Assembly (NCBI RefSeq): GCF_011057715.1
Contig: NZ_LNGH01000002.1
Location: 1-64,000, forward strand
DNA: 64,000 nucleotides
Source: Marinitoga sp. 38H-ov
GTDB taxonomy: Bacteria > Thermotogota > Thermotogae > Petrotogales > Petrotogaceae
Direction: 5' to 3'
The stretch's first letter is position 1; each line of letters starts with the position of its first letter. This document shows, in pieces, positions 1-8,365 of the stretch. The notes beneath the pieces were generated by a model that saw only the letters and a list, made by a program, of their open reading frames with translations, made no database searches and was not told the origin of the DNA. The position numbers and the translations under genes are program-made.

Positions 1-719
1 AAAACTTAGTAGAAAAATATGGGATAACAAGAGAAGAACAAGATGAATTTGCATTGATTAGCCAACAAAGAGCAGAAAAAGCAATAAAAGAAGGGAAATT
101 CAAAGAAGAAATAGTACCAATAGAAATAAAAACAAAAAAAGAAACAAAAATATTTGACACAGATGAATATCCAAGATTTGGAACAACAAAAGAAACATTA
201 GCAAAATTAAGACCAGCATTCAAAAAAGATGGAACAGTAACAGCAGGTAACTCATCAGGAATAAATGACGGAGCAAGTGCAATGATAATAGCATCAGAAA
301 GTGCTGTAAAAAAATATGGATTAAAACCATTAGCAGAAATAGTAGCGTATGAACAAGGTGGAGTAGATCCAAGTATAATGGGAATAGGGCCAGTAGCAGC
401 AATAACAAATATAATAGAAAAGAAAGGGATAAAACTTGAAGAAATGGAATTACTAGAATTAAACGAAGCATTTGCAGCACAATCATTAGCAGTAATAAAA
501 GAATTAAGTGAAAAATATGGATTAAGCAAAGAATGGTTTATGGAAAGAACAAATGTAAATGGAGGAGCAATAGCGTTAGGGCATCCAATAGGTGCATCAG
601 GAAATAGAATAGTAATAACATTATTATATGAAATGAAAAAGAGAAATTTAGAATATGGATTAGCGTCATTATGTATTGGTGGGGGTATGGGTACTGCTAT
701 TGTTATTAAAAATTTATGA
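1..719 (+). CDS. Acetyl-CoA C-acetyltransferase (thiolase), 3' part
   Basis: This is the C-terminal ~239 residues of a thiolase. The frame is open through the left edge of the window, so the start lies outside. Thiolases condense two acetyl-CoA to acetoacetyl-CoA or cleave 3-ketoacyl-CoA in the cytosol. The C-terminal catalytic motifs are visible: the His of [15 protein letters not shown] and the Cys of CIGGGMG near the end. The nucleophilic N-terminal Cys is not in the window. A KAS III-like enzyme and a CoA-transferase follow directly, which suggests one short acyl-CoA operon. Codon choice is odd: nearly all third positions are A until about base 670, where T-ending codons take over. Confidence 0.95.
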   Translation, partial: NLVEKYGITREEQDEFALISQQRAEKAIKEGKFKEEIVPIEIKTKKETKIFDTDEYPRFGTTKETLAKLRPAFKKDGTVTAGNSSGINDGASAMIIASESAVKKYGLKPLAEIVAYEQGGVDPSIMGIGPVAAITNIIEKKGIKLEEMELLELNEAFAAQSLAVIKELSEKYGLSKEWFMERTNVNGGAIALGHPIGASGNRIVITLLYEMKKRNLEYGLASLCIGGGMGTAIVIKNL

Positions 720-734
720 TTTGAAGGTGAAAAA

Positions 735-1748
735 ATGAATGTTGGAATAATGGGAATTGGAACATATATACCAAATAATTATATGACGGCTGAGGAAATA
801 TCTAAAAAAAGTGGAATACCTACTGATGTTATTAAAGAAAAATTTGGAGTATTAAAAAAACCTATTCCCGGACCTAAAGATACAACTAGTTATATGGGAA
901 TAGAAGCTGCAAAAAACGCTATTGAAAATGCTAAAATAACTCCTGAAGAAATTGATTTAGTAATATGGAATGGAGGGCAACATAAAGATTATCCAAGCTG
1001 GTTAGCGGGTTTAAAAGTAGCAGATACTTTAGGAGCAAAAAACGCTTGGTCATTTGATATGGAATCCATGTGTGGCTCAATGATGTCTGGTATGGAAGTT
1101 GCTCGTTCAATGATGATTGCTAATGAAGATATTAATACTGTATTATTAGTAAGCGGTTATAGAAATGGAGATTTAATTAATTATAATGTAAAAGAAACGT
1201 CATTTATGTTTGATATAGGCGCTGGTGGTGCAGCAATTGTATTAAGAAAAAACTTTAATAGAAATGTTATATTAGGCACTGCATTTAAGGGAGATGGTTC
1301 TTTTTCTGAGGATTGTGTAGTTGAAGTTGGTGGGACAAAAAAATGGCCTATGGAAGAAAAAGATGTAAAGAGCATGCATTTTGTAGTAAGAGATGTTGAA
1401 AATTTTAAAGAAAAACTTAAAGAAAAAACAATGCCAAATTTTTATTATGTAATTGATAAATCTTTAGAAAAATCAAAATTAACTAGAAAAGATATAAATT
1501 ATTTAGCTATTTTACATTTCAAACGTTCTGCGCATTATGCTGTATTAGATGAATTAGGATTAAATAAACATCAATCTACTTACCTTGAAAATTTTGGTCA
1601 TATAGGGCAAAATGATCAAATATTATCTATAGAATTAGGTCTAAAATCTGGAAAAATTAAAGATGGTGACAATATAGTAATGGTTGGTGCAGGATTAGGA
1701 TTTGTTTGGGCATCTGCGGTAGTTAAATGGGGAGAATTTAAGGGGTGA
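735..1748 (+). CDS. KAS III (FabH)-like condensing enzyme
   Basis: This 337-residue protein belongs to the thiolase superfamily, beta-ketoacyl synthase III-like branch. The nucleophile is probably Cys113 in DMESMCGSMMSG. His261 in LAILHF sits where FabH has its catalytic His. The position of the FabH Asn (YGNTS) appears to be His289 in NFGHIGQND, giving a C-H-H set instead of C-H-N. The ATG follows GAAGGTGA with good spacing. It lies between a thiolase and a CoA-transferase, so a role in short-chain acyl-CoA chemistry is as likely as fatty-acid initiation. The substrate cannot be read from the sequence. Confidence 0.85.
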   Translation: MNVGIMGIGTYIPNNYMTAEEISKKSGIPTDVIKEKFGVLKKPIPGPKDTTSYMGIEAAKNAIENAKITPEEIDLVIWNGGQHKDYPSWLAGLKVADTLGAKNAWSFDMESMCGSMMSGMEVARSMMIANEDINTVLLVSGYRNGDLINYNVKETSFMFDIGAGGAAIVLRKNFNRNVILGTAFKGDGSFSEDCVVEVGGTKKWPMEEKDVKSMHFVVRDVENFKEKLKEKTMPNFYYVIDKSLEKSKLTRKDINYLAILHFKRSAHYAVLDELGLNKHQSTYLENFGHIGQNDQILSIELGLKSGKIKDGDNIVMVGAGLGFVWASAVVKWGEFKG

Positions 1749-1752
1749 TAAT

Positions 1753-3066
1753 ATGTGGAAAGATATGTATAAAAATAAGCTAAAATCTATTGAAGAGGTT
1801 ATTTTATCTTTACCGAAAAAAGCTACTATAATAACTGGTTTAGCTTCTGCAGAAGCACAAGGGTTATTAGAAAATTTGCACAAATATAAAAATCATTTTG
1901 ATAAATTAAAAGTTGTTACATGTTTAAATATGAAAGAATATGACTTTTTTATGGATAAAGAATATGAAAATACGTATGAAAATAATTCTTGGTTTTTAAG
2001 CCCACCTACAAGAAAAGCACAAAAAATAGGATTAAACACAGTTGATTTTATACCTAATAATTTACACATGGCAGGGACAGATAAATTAATGAATGAAAGA
2101 GAAGAAGGAAATACAATAGTTTTTTGGGGAACAGTTACTCCAATGCATGAAAAAACTGGGTATTTAAATTTAGGAATTTCAAATGTATATGAACTTGATG
2201 TTTTAGAAAATGCTGATATGGTTATTTTAGAAGTAAATAATAAATTTATTTGGACACACGGTGAAACACAAGTTCACATATCTCAAGCAAATTACATTGT
2301 TGAGAACTCATGGGATATACCTGAATTACCTATTGTTGAACCAACAGAAACTGAGAAAGTGATTGCTCAATATATTTCAGAATTAGTTAATGATGGTTCT
2401 ACATTACAGATTGGTATAGGGGGTATTCCAAATGCTGTAGCAAAATTATTAAATCATAAAAAGGATTTGGGAATTCATACTGAAATGTTTACCGAATCAA
2501 TGATAGATCTTTTTGAAGCTGGAGCTATAACTAATATGAAAAAAACATTGTGGAAAGGAAAATTTGTTTGTACATTTGCTTTAGGAACAAAAAGAATGTA
2601 TGAATGGTTGAATAATAACCCTGGAGTTTGGATAATGAGAGGAAGATACGTTAATGATCCATATATAATAGCAAAAAATGATAATATGGTAAGCATTAAT
2701 ACTGCAATTACTGTAGACTTAAGTGGCCAAGTATGTTCAGAATCATTAGGGAATAGACAATATTCTGGTACTGGTGGTCAATTAGATACTCATAGAGGAG
2801 CTGTTATGAGCAAAAATGGAAAAGGGATAATTGCTTTAAGATCTACAGCAAAAAATGGATCAATATCTACTATTATACCAATGTTACCTCAAGGATCATA
2901 TGTAACTGTACCTAGACAAGATTTAGATTTTGTAGTTACTGAATATGGTGTTGCACATTTAAGAGGAAAAAGTTTTAGAGAGAGAGTTAAAGCTATGATA
3001 AATATCTCTCATCCAGATTTTAGAGATGATTTAAAAAAAGAAGCCAAAAAATTAGGCTATTTATAA
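1753..3066 (+). CDS. Acetyl-CoA hydrolase/transferase family CoA-transferase
   Basis: This 437-residue protein resembles 4-hydroxybutyrate or butyryl-CoA:acetate CoA-transferases, which move CoA between carboxylates through a glutamyl-CoA intermediate. The glycine-rich motif GIGGIPNAV is at about residues 221-229 and the likely catalytic Glu244 lies in IHTEMFTES. The C-terminal EYGVAHLRGKS motif is also typical. The ribosome binding site AGGGGTGA overlaps the stop of the upstream gene, so the two are probably translationally coupled. With the thiolase and KAS III-like enzyme it would handle acyl-CoA end products. The acceptor acid is not determined. Confidence 0.9.
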   Translation: MWKDMYKNKLKSIEEVILSLPKKATIITGLASAEAQGLLENLHKYKNHFDKLKVVTCLNMKEYDFFMDKEYENTYENNSWFLSPPTRKAQKIGLNTVDFIPNNLHMAGTDKLMNEREEGNTIVFWGTVTPMHEKTGYLNLGISNVYELDVLENADMVILEVNNKFIWTHGETQVHISQANYIVENSWDIPELPIVEPTETEKVIAQYISELVNDGSTLQIGIGGIPNAVAKLLNHKKDLGIHTEMFTESMIDLFEAGAITNMKKTLWKGKFVCTFALGTKRMYEWLNNNPGVWIMRGRYVNDPYIIAKNDNMVSINTAITVDLSGQVCSESLGNRQYSGTGGQLDTHRGAVMSKNGKGIIALRSTAKNGSISTIIPMLPQGSYVTVPRQDLDFVVTEYGVAHLRGKSFRERVKAMINISHPDFRDDLKKEAKKLGYL

Positions 3067-3078
3067 GGGGGTATTAAA

Positions 3079-4251
3079 ATGAAAAAAGTAGTTTTAGTAG
3101 TTTTAAGTGTTATTATGATGTTTGGATTTGTTTTTGCAAAAGATGGAGTTACAGACACAGAAATAAAGATAGGAACATTCCAAGCAATGTCAGGACCTGT
3201 TGCAGTCATTGGACAAAGTGTCGCAAATGGTATGAATGCATATTTTAATTACGTCAATGAAAATGGCGGAGTTTACGGAAGAAAAATAAATTTAATAGTT
3301 GCTGATGACCAATTTAACCCTGCAAAAACAACAGTTGAAGTAAAAAGAATGATAGAAAACGATAAGGTATTTGCATTAGTAGGTGGTTTGGGAACTCCAG
3401 GAAATTTAGCTGTCATGGATTATGTTAATGAAAAGAGAGTGCCATATGTATATCAAGCAAGTGGTTCATCATTATTAGCAATTCCACCTAAAAAATATAT
3501 TTTCCCTGTACAACCTAACTACACATTAGAAGGAAATATTGTTATGAATTATTTAGTAAAAACAAAAAGAGCTAAAAAAATTGCTATTGTATATAGAAAT
3601 GATGATGCCGGTAAAGAATTTTTAAATTCCGCATTAGAAACTCTAAAAGATAAATATAATATGAAACCTGTAGAAACTATTGCTATTAATCCGACTGCAA
3701 ATGATTTTTCAACAGAACTTACAAAATTAATTACAAAACAACCAGACGCTATTGCTGTTATGTTATTTGTTCCCCAATCTGTTAACTTTGTAAAACAAGC
3801 TAAACAATATGGATTACAAAAGCAAAAATATGTTTTAACTTATTCAAATTCAGATATTTCATATATTCTTTTAGGCAAAAAAGATGTTGAGGGCGTAGAG
3901 GCAATGGCATGGGTAAATGTGGATTTTTCAAAACCTGAATTAAAACCATTTCAAATTTATCAAAAATATTATAATCAAATGCCAAATGCATATGCAATAG
4001 CAGGTATGATTGCAGCAGAGGTTTTTGTAGAAGGATTACAAAGAGCTGGAAAAGATTTAACAAGAGAAGGTTTAGTTAAAGCTTTAGAAAGTATGAATAA
4101 ATGGTCTGGAATGTTGGCTCATGAAATTACATATAAACCATATGATACAAATGATAATACATGTAGATTAGGAAAACAATCTATGTATGTTTTAAGAGTT
4201 CGAAACGGAGTTTGGTCACAAATGACAAATTGGATTTATTATGAAAAATAA
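3079..4251 (+). CDS. livK: Branched-chain amino acid-type ABC substrate-binding protein
   Basis: This is a secreted 390-residue periplasmic binding protein of the LivJ/LivK family. A signal peptide ends near FVFAKDG, and the mature part begins with the family-typical TDTEIKIGTFQAMSGP. It would deliver a ligand, probably branched-chain amino acids or another small carboxylate, to the LivHM permease encoded downstream. The start follows AAGGGGGT. The hairpin after the gene separates it from the ATPase and permease genes and may allow higher expression of the binding protein. Linkage to CoA enzymes leaves open that the ligand is a short acid; specificity is inferred from family only. Confidence 0.93.
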   Translation: MKKVVLVVLSVIMMFGFVFAKDGVTDTEIKIGTFQAMSGPVAVIGQSVANGMNAYFNYVNENGGVYGRKINLIVADDQFNPAKTTVEVKRMIENDKVFALVGGLGTPGNLAVMDYVNEKRVPYVYQASGSSLLAIPPKKYIFPVQPNYTLEGNIVMNYLVKTKRAKKIAIVYRNDDAGKEFLNSALETLKDKYNMKPVETIAINPTANDFSTELTKLITKQPDAIAVMLFVPQSVNFVKQAKQYGLQKQKYVLTYSNSDISYILLGKKDVEGVEAMAWVNVDFSKPELKPFQIYQKYYNQMPNAYAIAGMIAAEVFVEGLQRAGKDLTREGLVKALESMNKWSGMLAHEITYKPYDTNDNTCRLGKQSMYVLRVRNGVWSQMTNWIYYEK

Positions 4252-4275
4252 TTTTAATTTTTAGAATTATTTTTT

Positions 4276-4294
4276 AGCGGGGAATTTCCCCGCT
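4276..4294 (+). terminator. Intercistronic GC hairpin after livK
   Basis: The arms AGCGGGG and CCCCGCT enclose a 5-nt AATTT loop. Only a weak T-rich stretch follows, and the next gene begins 21 nt later. This fits a partial terminator or an mRNA-stabilising hairpin that raises binding-protein expression over the membrane components. Confidence 0.6.
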
Positions 4295-4315
4295 ATATTT
4301 TAAAGAGGTGAAATA

Positions 4316-5074
4316 ATGCTTGAAATAAAAAATGTGACAGTAAAATTTGGTGGATTAACGGCAGTTAAAAATATGAGTATGGAAATAGAAAAAGGGAAAA
4401 TACATTCCTTGATTGGACCAAATGGTGCTGGAAAAACAACATTATTTAATGTAATAACAGGAGTTGTAAAACCAATTAAAGGGGAAGTGATTTATAAAGA
4501 AAAAAATATATTGAAATATAATTCAGAAGAAATTATATACAACGGGATAACAAGAACATTTCAAAACTTGCAATTATTTAATTTTTTAAATGTATACGAA
4601 AATATTTATTCTGGAATTGTACATAAATTCAATGGAAATATTTTTCAATTGATAAATGGAAAATCAAAAAAATTTGAAAAAGAAATTAGAATAAAGATAC
4701 TAGAAGTTGCTGAATTATTAGGAATAAAAAATAGATTATCATCTTATCCTACTCAACTTTCATATGGAATTTTAAAAAGAATTGAAATAGCTAGAGCTAT
4801 TGTATCAGAACCTCAACTTATATTATTTGATGAACCAGCTGCTGGATTGAATACTGAGGAAACAAATGAAATCGAAGACATTTTTAGATTAATTAATAAA
4901 GAAAAAAATATAACAATATTATTAGTTGAGCACGATATGAATCTTGTAATGAATATTTCAGATAAAATAACTGTTATGAGTTTTGGAGAAAAAATAGCTG
5001 AAGGAACGCCTAATGAGATAGTTAATAATGAAGAAGTAATAAAAGTATATTTGGGGGAGAATGAAAATGCTTGA
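4316..5074 (+). CDS. livG: Branched-chain amino acid-type ABC transporter ATPase LivG
   Basis: This 252-residue cytoplasmic ATPase of the LivG type has Walker A GPNGAGKTT near residue 33, a signature of the LivG form LSYG followed by EIARAI, Walker B LILFDEPAAGLN and a switch His in LLVEHDM. It would energise the LivHM pore together with LivF. The start follows AGAGGTGA. It overlaps livF by a few bases, which indicates coupled translation. Confidence 0.94.
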   Translation: MLEIKNVTVKFGGLTAVKNMSMEIEKGKIHSLIGPNGAGKTTLFNVITGVVKPIKGEVIYKEKNILKYNSEEIIYNGITRTFQNLQLFNFLNVYENIYSGIVHKFNGNIFQLINGKSKKFEKEIRIKILEVAELLGIKNRLSSYPTQLSYGILKRIEIARAIVSEPQLILFDEPAAGLNTEETNEIEDIFRLINKEKNITILLVEHDMNLVMNISDKITVMSFGEKIAEGTPNEIVNNEEVIKVYLGENENA

Positions 5075-5759
5075 AATAAATAATTTAATTGTCAATTATG
5101 GTCATGTAAATGCTGTTAAAAATATATCTTTTAAGATAAATAAGGGTGAAATAGTTTCAATTTTAGGCGCAAACGGCGCAGGAAAATCTTCAACATTATT
5201 TGGTATTTTAAAATTAGTAAAATGTAAAAGAGAATTAATTTTTAACAAAGAAAATATTTCAAAAGAAAATACTCAAAAATTAGTAAAGAGAGGAATAATT
5301 CTTTGTCCGGAAAACAGAAGAGTTTTCCCCGGTTTAAATGTTGAAGAAAATTTAAAAATGGGAAGTTTCATTCGTGGAAATGAAAAAAATAATTTGGAAA
5401 AAGTATATAATCTTTTTCCAATTTTAAAGGATAGAAGAAAACAATTTGCCGGATCTTTATCTGGAGGAGAACAACAAATGCTTGCTGTAGGAAGAGCTTT
5501 AATGAGTAATCCGGAAATTTTAATGCTTGATGAACCATCTTTAGGACTTGCACCAATAATTGTTGATGAAATATTTAATGTATTAATTCAACTAAAAAAA
5601 GAAGGTATATCTATATTATTAGTAGAACAAAATGCTATGAAAGCTTTAAAAATAAGTGATAGAGCATATATTTTAGAAACAGGGAAAATAGTTCATTCAG
5701 ATAATGCAAAGGATATGTTAAATGATGAAAAAATAAAAAAAGCTTATCTTGGTAGGTGA
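5067..5759 (+). CDS. livF: Branched-chain amino acid-type ABC transporter ATPase LivF
   Basis: This 230-residue LivF-type ATPase carries Walker A GANGAGKSS, signature LSGGEQQMLAVGRAL, Walker B ILMLDEPSLGLAP and LLVEQN at the switch. An ATG six bases upstream (5061) is only 2 nt from the GGGGGA motif at 5053-5058, whereas the ATG at 5067 has an 8-nt spacer and gives the family-typical N-terminus MLEINNL. I therefore chose 5067. The gene overlaps the end of livG and its stop region contains the livH ribosome binding site. Confidence 0.93.
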   Translation: MLEINNLIVNYGHVNAVKNISFKINKGEIVSILGANGAGKSSTLFGILKLVKCKRELIFNKENISKENTQKLVKRGIILCPENRRVFPGLNVEENLKMGSFIRGNEKNNLEKVYNLFPILKDRRKQFAGSLSGGEQQMLAVGRALMSNPEILMLDEPSLGLAPIIVDEIFNVLIQLKKEGISILLVEQNAMKALKISDRAYILETGKIVHSDNAKDMLNDEKIKKAYLGR

Positions 5760-5763
5760 GATT

Positions 5764-6642
5764 ATGTTAATATTACAAAGTATTATTTTAGGAATTCCTC
5801 AAGGTGCATTGTACGGATTAATGGCTTTTGGAATAGCATTGATATTCAGAAGTGTTGGTGTTATGAATTTTGCTCATGGTCACGCTGGAATGATTTCAAC
5901 ATTTTTTGCATTTACTATTTATTCAATTACTAACAATTTGATTATTTCAATAATTTCTGCTTTAATCTTTGGATTTATATTAGGATATGTTATTGATAAA
6001 ATTTTAAAACCCATAAAACATATATCTCATGGTGGCATGTTAATTGTAACTTTGGGATTATTAATGATATTTGAAGGGTTAAGCGTTTTAATATGGGGAA
6101 CAGAATATCAATCTTTTCCAGTATTATTTTCTGGACCTCCATTAATATTTAATTTAGGTGAAAATATTTTAGTTATGCCTATAAATGATTTATGGATAAC
6201 AATAATTTCTCTTTCAGTAGCTATAATAATTGCGCTATTTTTAAAGTTTACTAAATTGGGTACAGCAATAAGAGCTAGATCTCAAGACGAAATAGGTGCT
6301 GGTGTTGTTGGAATTAATATTGATAAAATAGATTCAATAGTTTGGGGAATAGGAATTATGTTATCTGCATTAGTAGGTGTTTTAATTGCCCCAAAAGAAT
6401 ATATACATCCTAATATGATGGTTAATATGCAATTATACGGTTTTACAGCAGGAGTTTTAGGTGGATTTTCTAGTTTATTTGGAGCAATATTTGGAGGTTT
6501 ACTATTAGGTATAATTGAAAAAATTGTTGGTATGTATATTTCTCCTGATTTTCAATTATCAATTGTATTAGCTTTAATTATCATAATGTTAGTTGTAAAA
6601 CCTTCAGGGATATTTTCTAAAGGTTTCGAAGGGAGAGTTTAA
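5764..6642 (+). CDS. livH: Branched-chain amino acid-type ABC permease LivH
   Basis: This integral membrane permease of about 292 residues, with roughly eight hydrophobic segments, starts MLILQSIILGIPQGALYG as is usual for LivH. The conserved MNFAHGHAGM motif lies near residue 37. An in-frame TTG at 5749 exists, but the AGGTGA at 5754-5759 points to the ATG at 5764. It pairs with the LivM permease downstream to form the translocation pore. Confidence 0.93.
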   Translation: MLILQSIILGIPQGALYGLMAFGIALIFRSVGVMNFAHGHAGMISTFFAFTIYSITNNLIISIISALIFGFILGYVIDKILKPIKHISHGGMLIVTLGLLMIFEGLSVLIWGTEYQSFPVLFSGPPLIFNLGENILVMPINDLWITIISLSVAIIIALFLKFTKLGTAIRARSQDEIGAGVVGINIDKIDSIVWGIGIMLSALVGVLIAPKEYIHPNMMVNMQLYGFTAGVLGGFSSLFGAIFGGLLLGIIEKIVGMYISPDFQLSIVLALIIIMLVVKPSGIFSKGFEGRV

Positions 6643-6643
6643 A

Positions 6644-8344
6644 ATGAAACAATCATTATATATACTATTAATTGGCTTATTAATTGGTATTTTATTTATA
6701 TCTAAACCATTTATATTACTTATTTTTTCTAGCATTTTAATTTTTTCAATATCAGCATTGGGATTAAATATAATCTCGGGTTATGCAGGACAAATCTCAA
6801 TTGGACATGGCGCGTTTATGGCGATAGGCGCTTATACAACAGCTTATTTATCTTTAAATTTCAATATTCCTTTTTTAATTAATCTATTAATAGCCATATT
6901 ACTTTCAGCAATTCTAGGATTATTAATAGGACTACCTGCTTTAAGATTAAAGGGTTTTTATTTAGCCATTGCTACAATGGCATTTGGTATTGCAATTGAA
7001 CAATTAATAGGAGCTATAGAACCACTTGGAGGACATATAGGTATAAGAAATATTCAACCATTAATAAAAAATGATTTTGGAATGTATATTATAAACTTAT
7101 TATTTTATGTAATTTTAACATATTTTATTTCAAAAATAGTTAATTCTCCAATAGGACTAAAATATAAGATGGTCAGGGAAAGCGAAGTTGCATCTAAAGC
7201 ATATGGAGTAAATATATCATATATTAAATTACATGCATTTGTTATTAGCGCAGTATTAGGAGGTATATCTGGAACATTATATGCACATACATTAGGATAT
7301 ATATCTCCTACTGATTTTGGATTAGCTACTTCTTTAAACTTATTAGCTATGATAATAATTGGCGGTATGTCAACCATTCATGGAGGATTAATTGGTGCAT
7401 TTATTATTACAGGATTACCTTTTATATTCTCTAGGTCTTCAATTCCAATGTCTTTAATTTTTGGTACATTATTAATAATTTTTGTATTATTCTTTCCAAG
7501 AGGAATTATTTATGGATTAATAGTAGGATTTTATAAGTATTTTGAACTGCCATATGTAAAATTTAAAAAATTATATTGGAGGCGAAAAAGAATGAATGAA
7601 AAATATATTGAAATTAACAATAAGAAAATTTGTTATTATGAAAATGGTAATGGAAAACCTGTTATAATGATACATGGAAATTTTGCATCTGCTAGATGGT
7701 ATCAAAAGGTAATGGATATAGAAGGATTTCATACTTATGCTATAGACTTGCCAAATTTTGGTAGAAGTGATAGAATTGAAAAGTGTGATATTGATATTTA
7801 TGCTGATTATGTAAAAATGTTTATGGATAAATTAAATATAGAAAAAGCTATTATTGTAGGGCACTCCTTGGGTGGTGCAGTTGTTCAATCTTTAAGCTAT
7901 AGATATCCTGAAAAATCAGAAAAAATGATTTTAATTGATTCTGCACCTATAGATGGTTTGAAAACGCCAGAAGAATATTATCCTATATTGGATATGTATA
8001 AAGGCAATAAAACACTATTAAGAGAAGCATTAAAAGGTATTATGCCAGAAAATAAAGATGATAGATTGCTTGATGAATTGACTAATGAAGCACTTTTAAT
8101 GAAAGAAGAATGTTTTACTGGAAATGCTCGTGCTTTAGAAAGAATAAACTATATAGAATTAGCAAAAAATTATAAAAATAAAGTTTTGTTTATTGTTGGT
8201 AAAAAAGATTTATTAATAACTGAAGAAATGGCTAAAAAAACAATCAAATACCTAAATGGTGAAATAAAAGTATTTGATCATATTGGACATTCTATTATTG
8301 TAGAAGATCCTGAATTATTTAAAGAGGTGTTTGTTAATTTTTAA
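6644..8344 (+). CDS. livM: LivM permease continuous in frame with an alpha/beta hydrolase
   Basis: The first ~316 residues are a LivM-type permease: multiple membrane helices, the GLNIISGYAGQISIGHGAF motif near residue 40, and a C-terminal FFPRGIIYG segment after which LivM proteins normally end. No stop codon follows. The frame runs through a basic tail (KKLYWRRKR) into a complete 250-residue alpha/beta hydrolase starting at residue 317. The start of the 566-residue frame is two bases after the livH stop. Either a fused membrane-tethered hydrolase is made, or the two products arise by internal initiation at 7592 (annotated separately), or both. A sequencing error that removed a stop cannot be excluded. 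Confidence 0.85.
   Translation: MKQSLYILLIGLLIGILFISKPFILLIFSSILIFSISALGLNIISGYAGQISIGHGAFMAIGAYTTAYLSLNFNIPFLINLLIAILLSAILGLLIGLPALRLKGFYLAIATMAFGIAIEQLIGAIEPLGGHIGIRNIQPLIKNDFGMYIINLLFYVILTYFISKIVNSPIGLKYKMVRESEVASKAYGVNISYIKLHAFVISAVLGGISGTLYAHTLGYISPTDFGLATSLNLLAMIIIGGMSTIHGGLIGAFIITGLPFIFSRSSIPMSLIFGTLLIIFVLFFPRGIIYGLIVGFYKYFELPYVKFKKLYWRRKRMNEKYIEINNKKICYYENGNGKPVIMIHGNFASARWYQKVMDIEGFHTYAIDLPNFGRSDRIEKCDIDIYADYVKMFMDKLNIEKAIIVGHSLGGAVVQSLSYRYPEKSEKMILIDSAPIDGLKTPEEYYPILDMYKGNKTLLREALKGIMPENKDDRLLDELTNEALLMKEECFTGNARALERINYIELAKNYKNKVLFIVGKKDLLITEEMAKKTIKYLNGEIKVFDHIGHSIIVEDPELFKEVFVNF
7578..7584 (+). promoter_or_regulatory. Internal Shine-Dalgarno for the hydrolase part
   Basis: GGAGGCG lies 7 nt before an in-frame ATG at 7592, inside the continuous LivM-hydrolase frame. 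This is as strong as the ribosome binding sites of ordinary genes in this window and predicts an independent start for the hydrolase. Confidence 0.75.
7592..8344 (+). CDS. Alpha/beta hydrolase (internal start within the LivM frame)
   Basis: This 250-residue alpha/beta-hydrolase fold has a complete predicted triad: Ser92 in the nucleophile elbow VGHSLGGA, Asp206 in VGKKDLL and His233 in DHIGHSI. The oxyanion motif is MIHGNFAS. The domain is full length for single-domain esterases or C-C hydrolases and needs nothing from LivM. The strong internal ribosome binding site supports separate synthesis. Substrate is unknown. Its place in a transporter operon suggests it may act on an ester or thioester derived from the imported ligand, but that is only inference. 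Confidence 0.85.
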   Translation: MNEKYIEINNKKICYYENGNGKPVIMIHGNFASARWYQKVMDIEGFHTYAIDLPNFGRSDRIEKCDIDIYADYVKMFMDKLNIEKAIIVGHSLGGAVVQSLSYRYPEKSEKMILIDSAPIDGLKTPEEYYPILDMYKGNKTLLREALKGIMPENKDDRLLDELTNEALLMKEECFTGNARALERINYIELAKNYKNKVLFIVGKKDLLITEEMAKKTIKYLNGEIKVFDHIGHSIIVEDPELFKEVFVNF

Positions 8345-8365
8345 TATTCTATTGGAGATGGTCGT

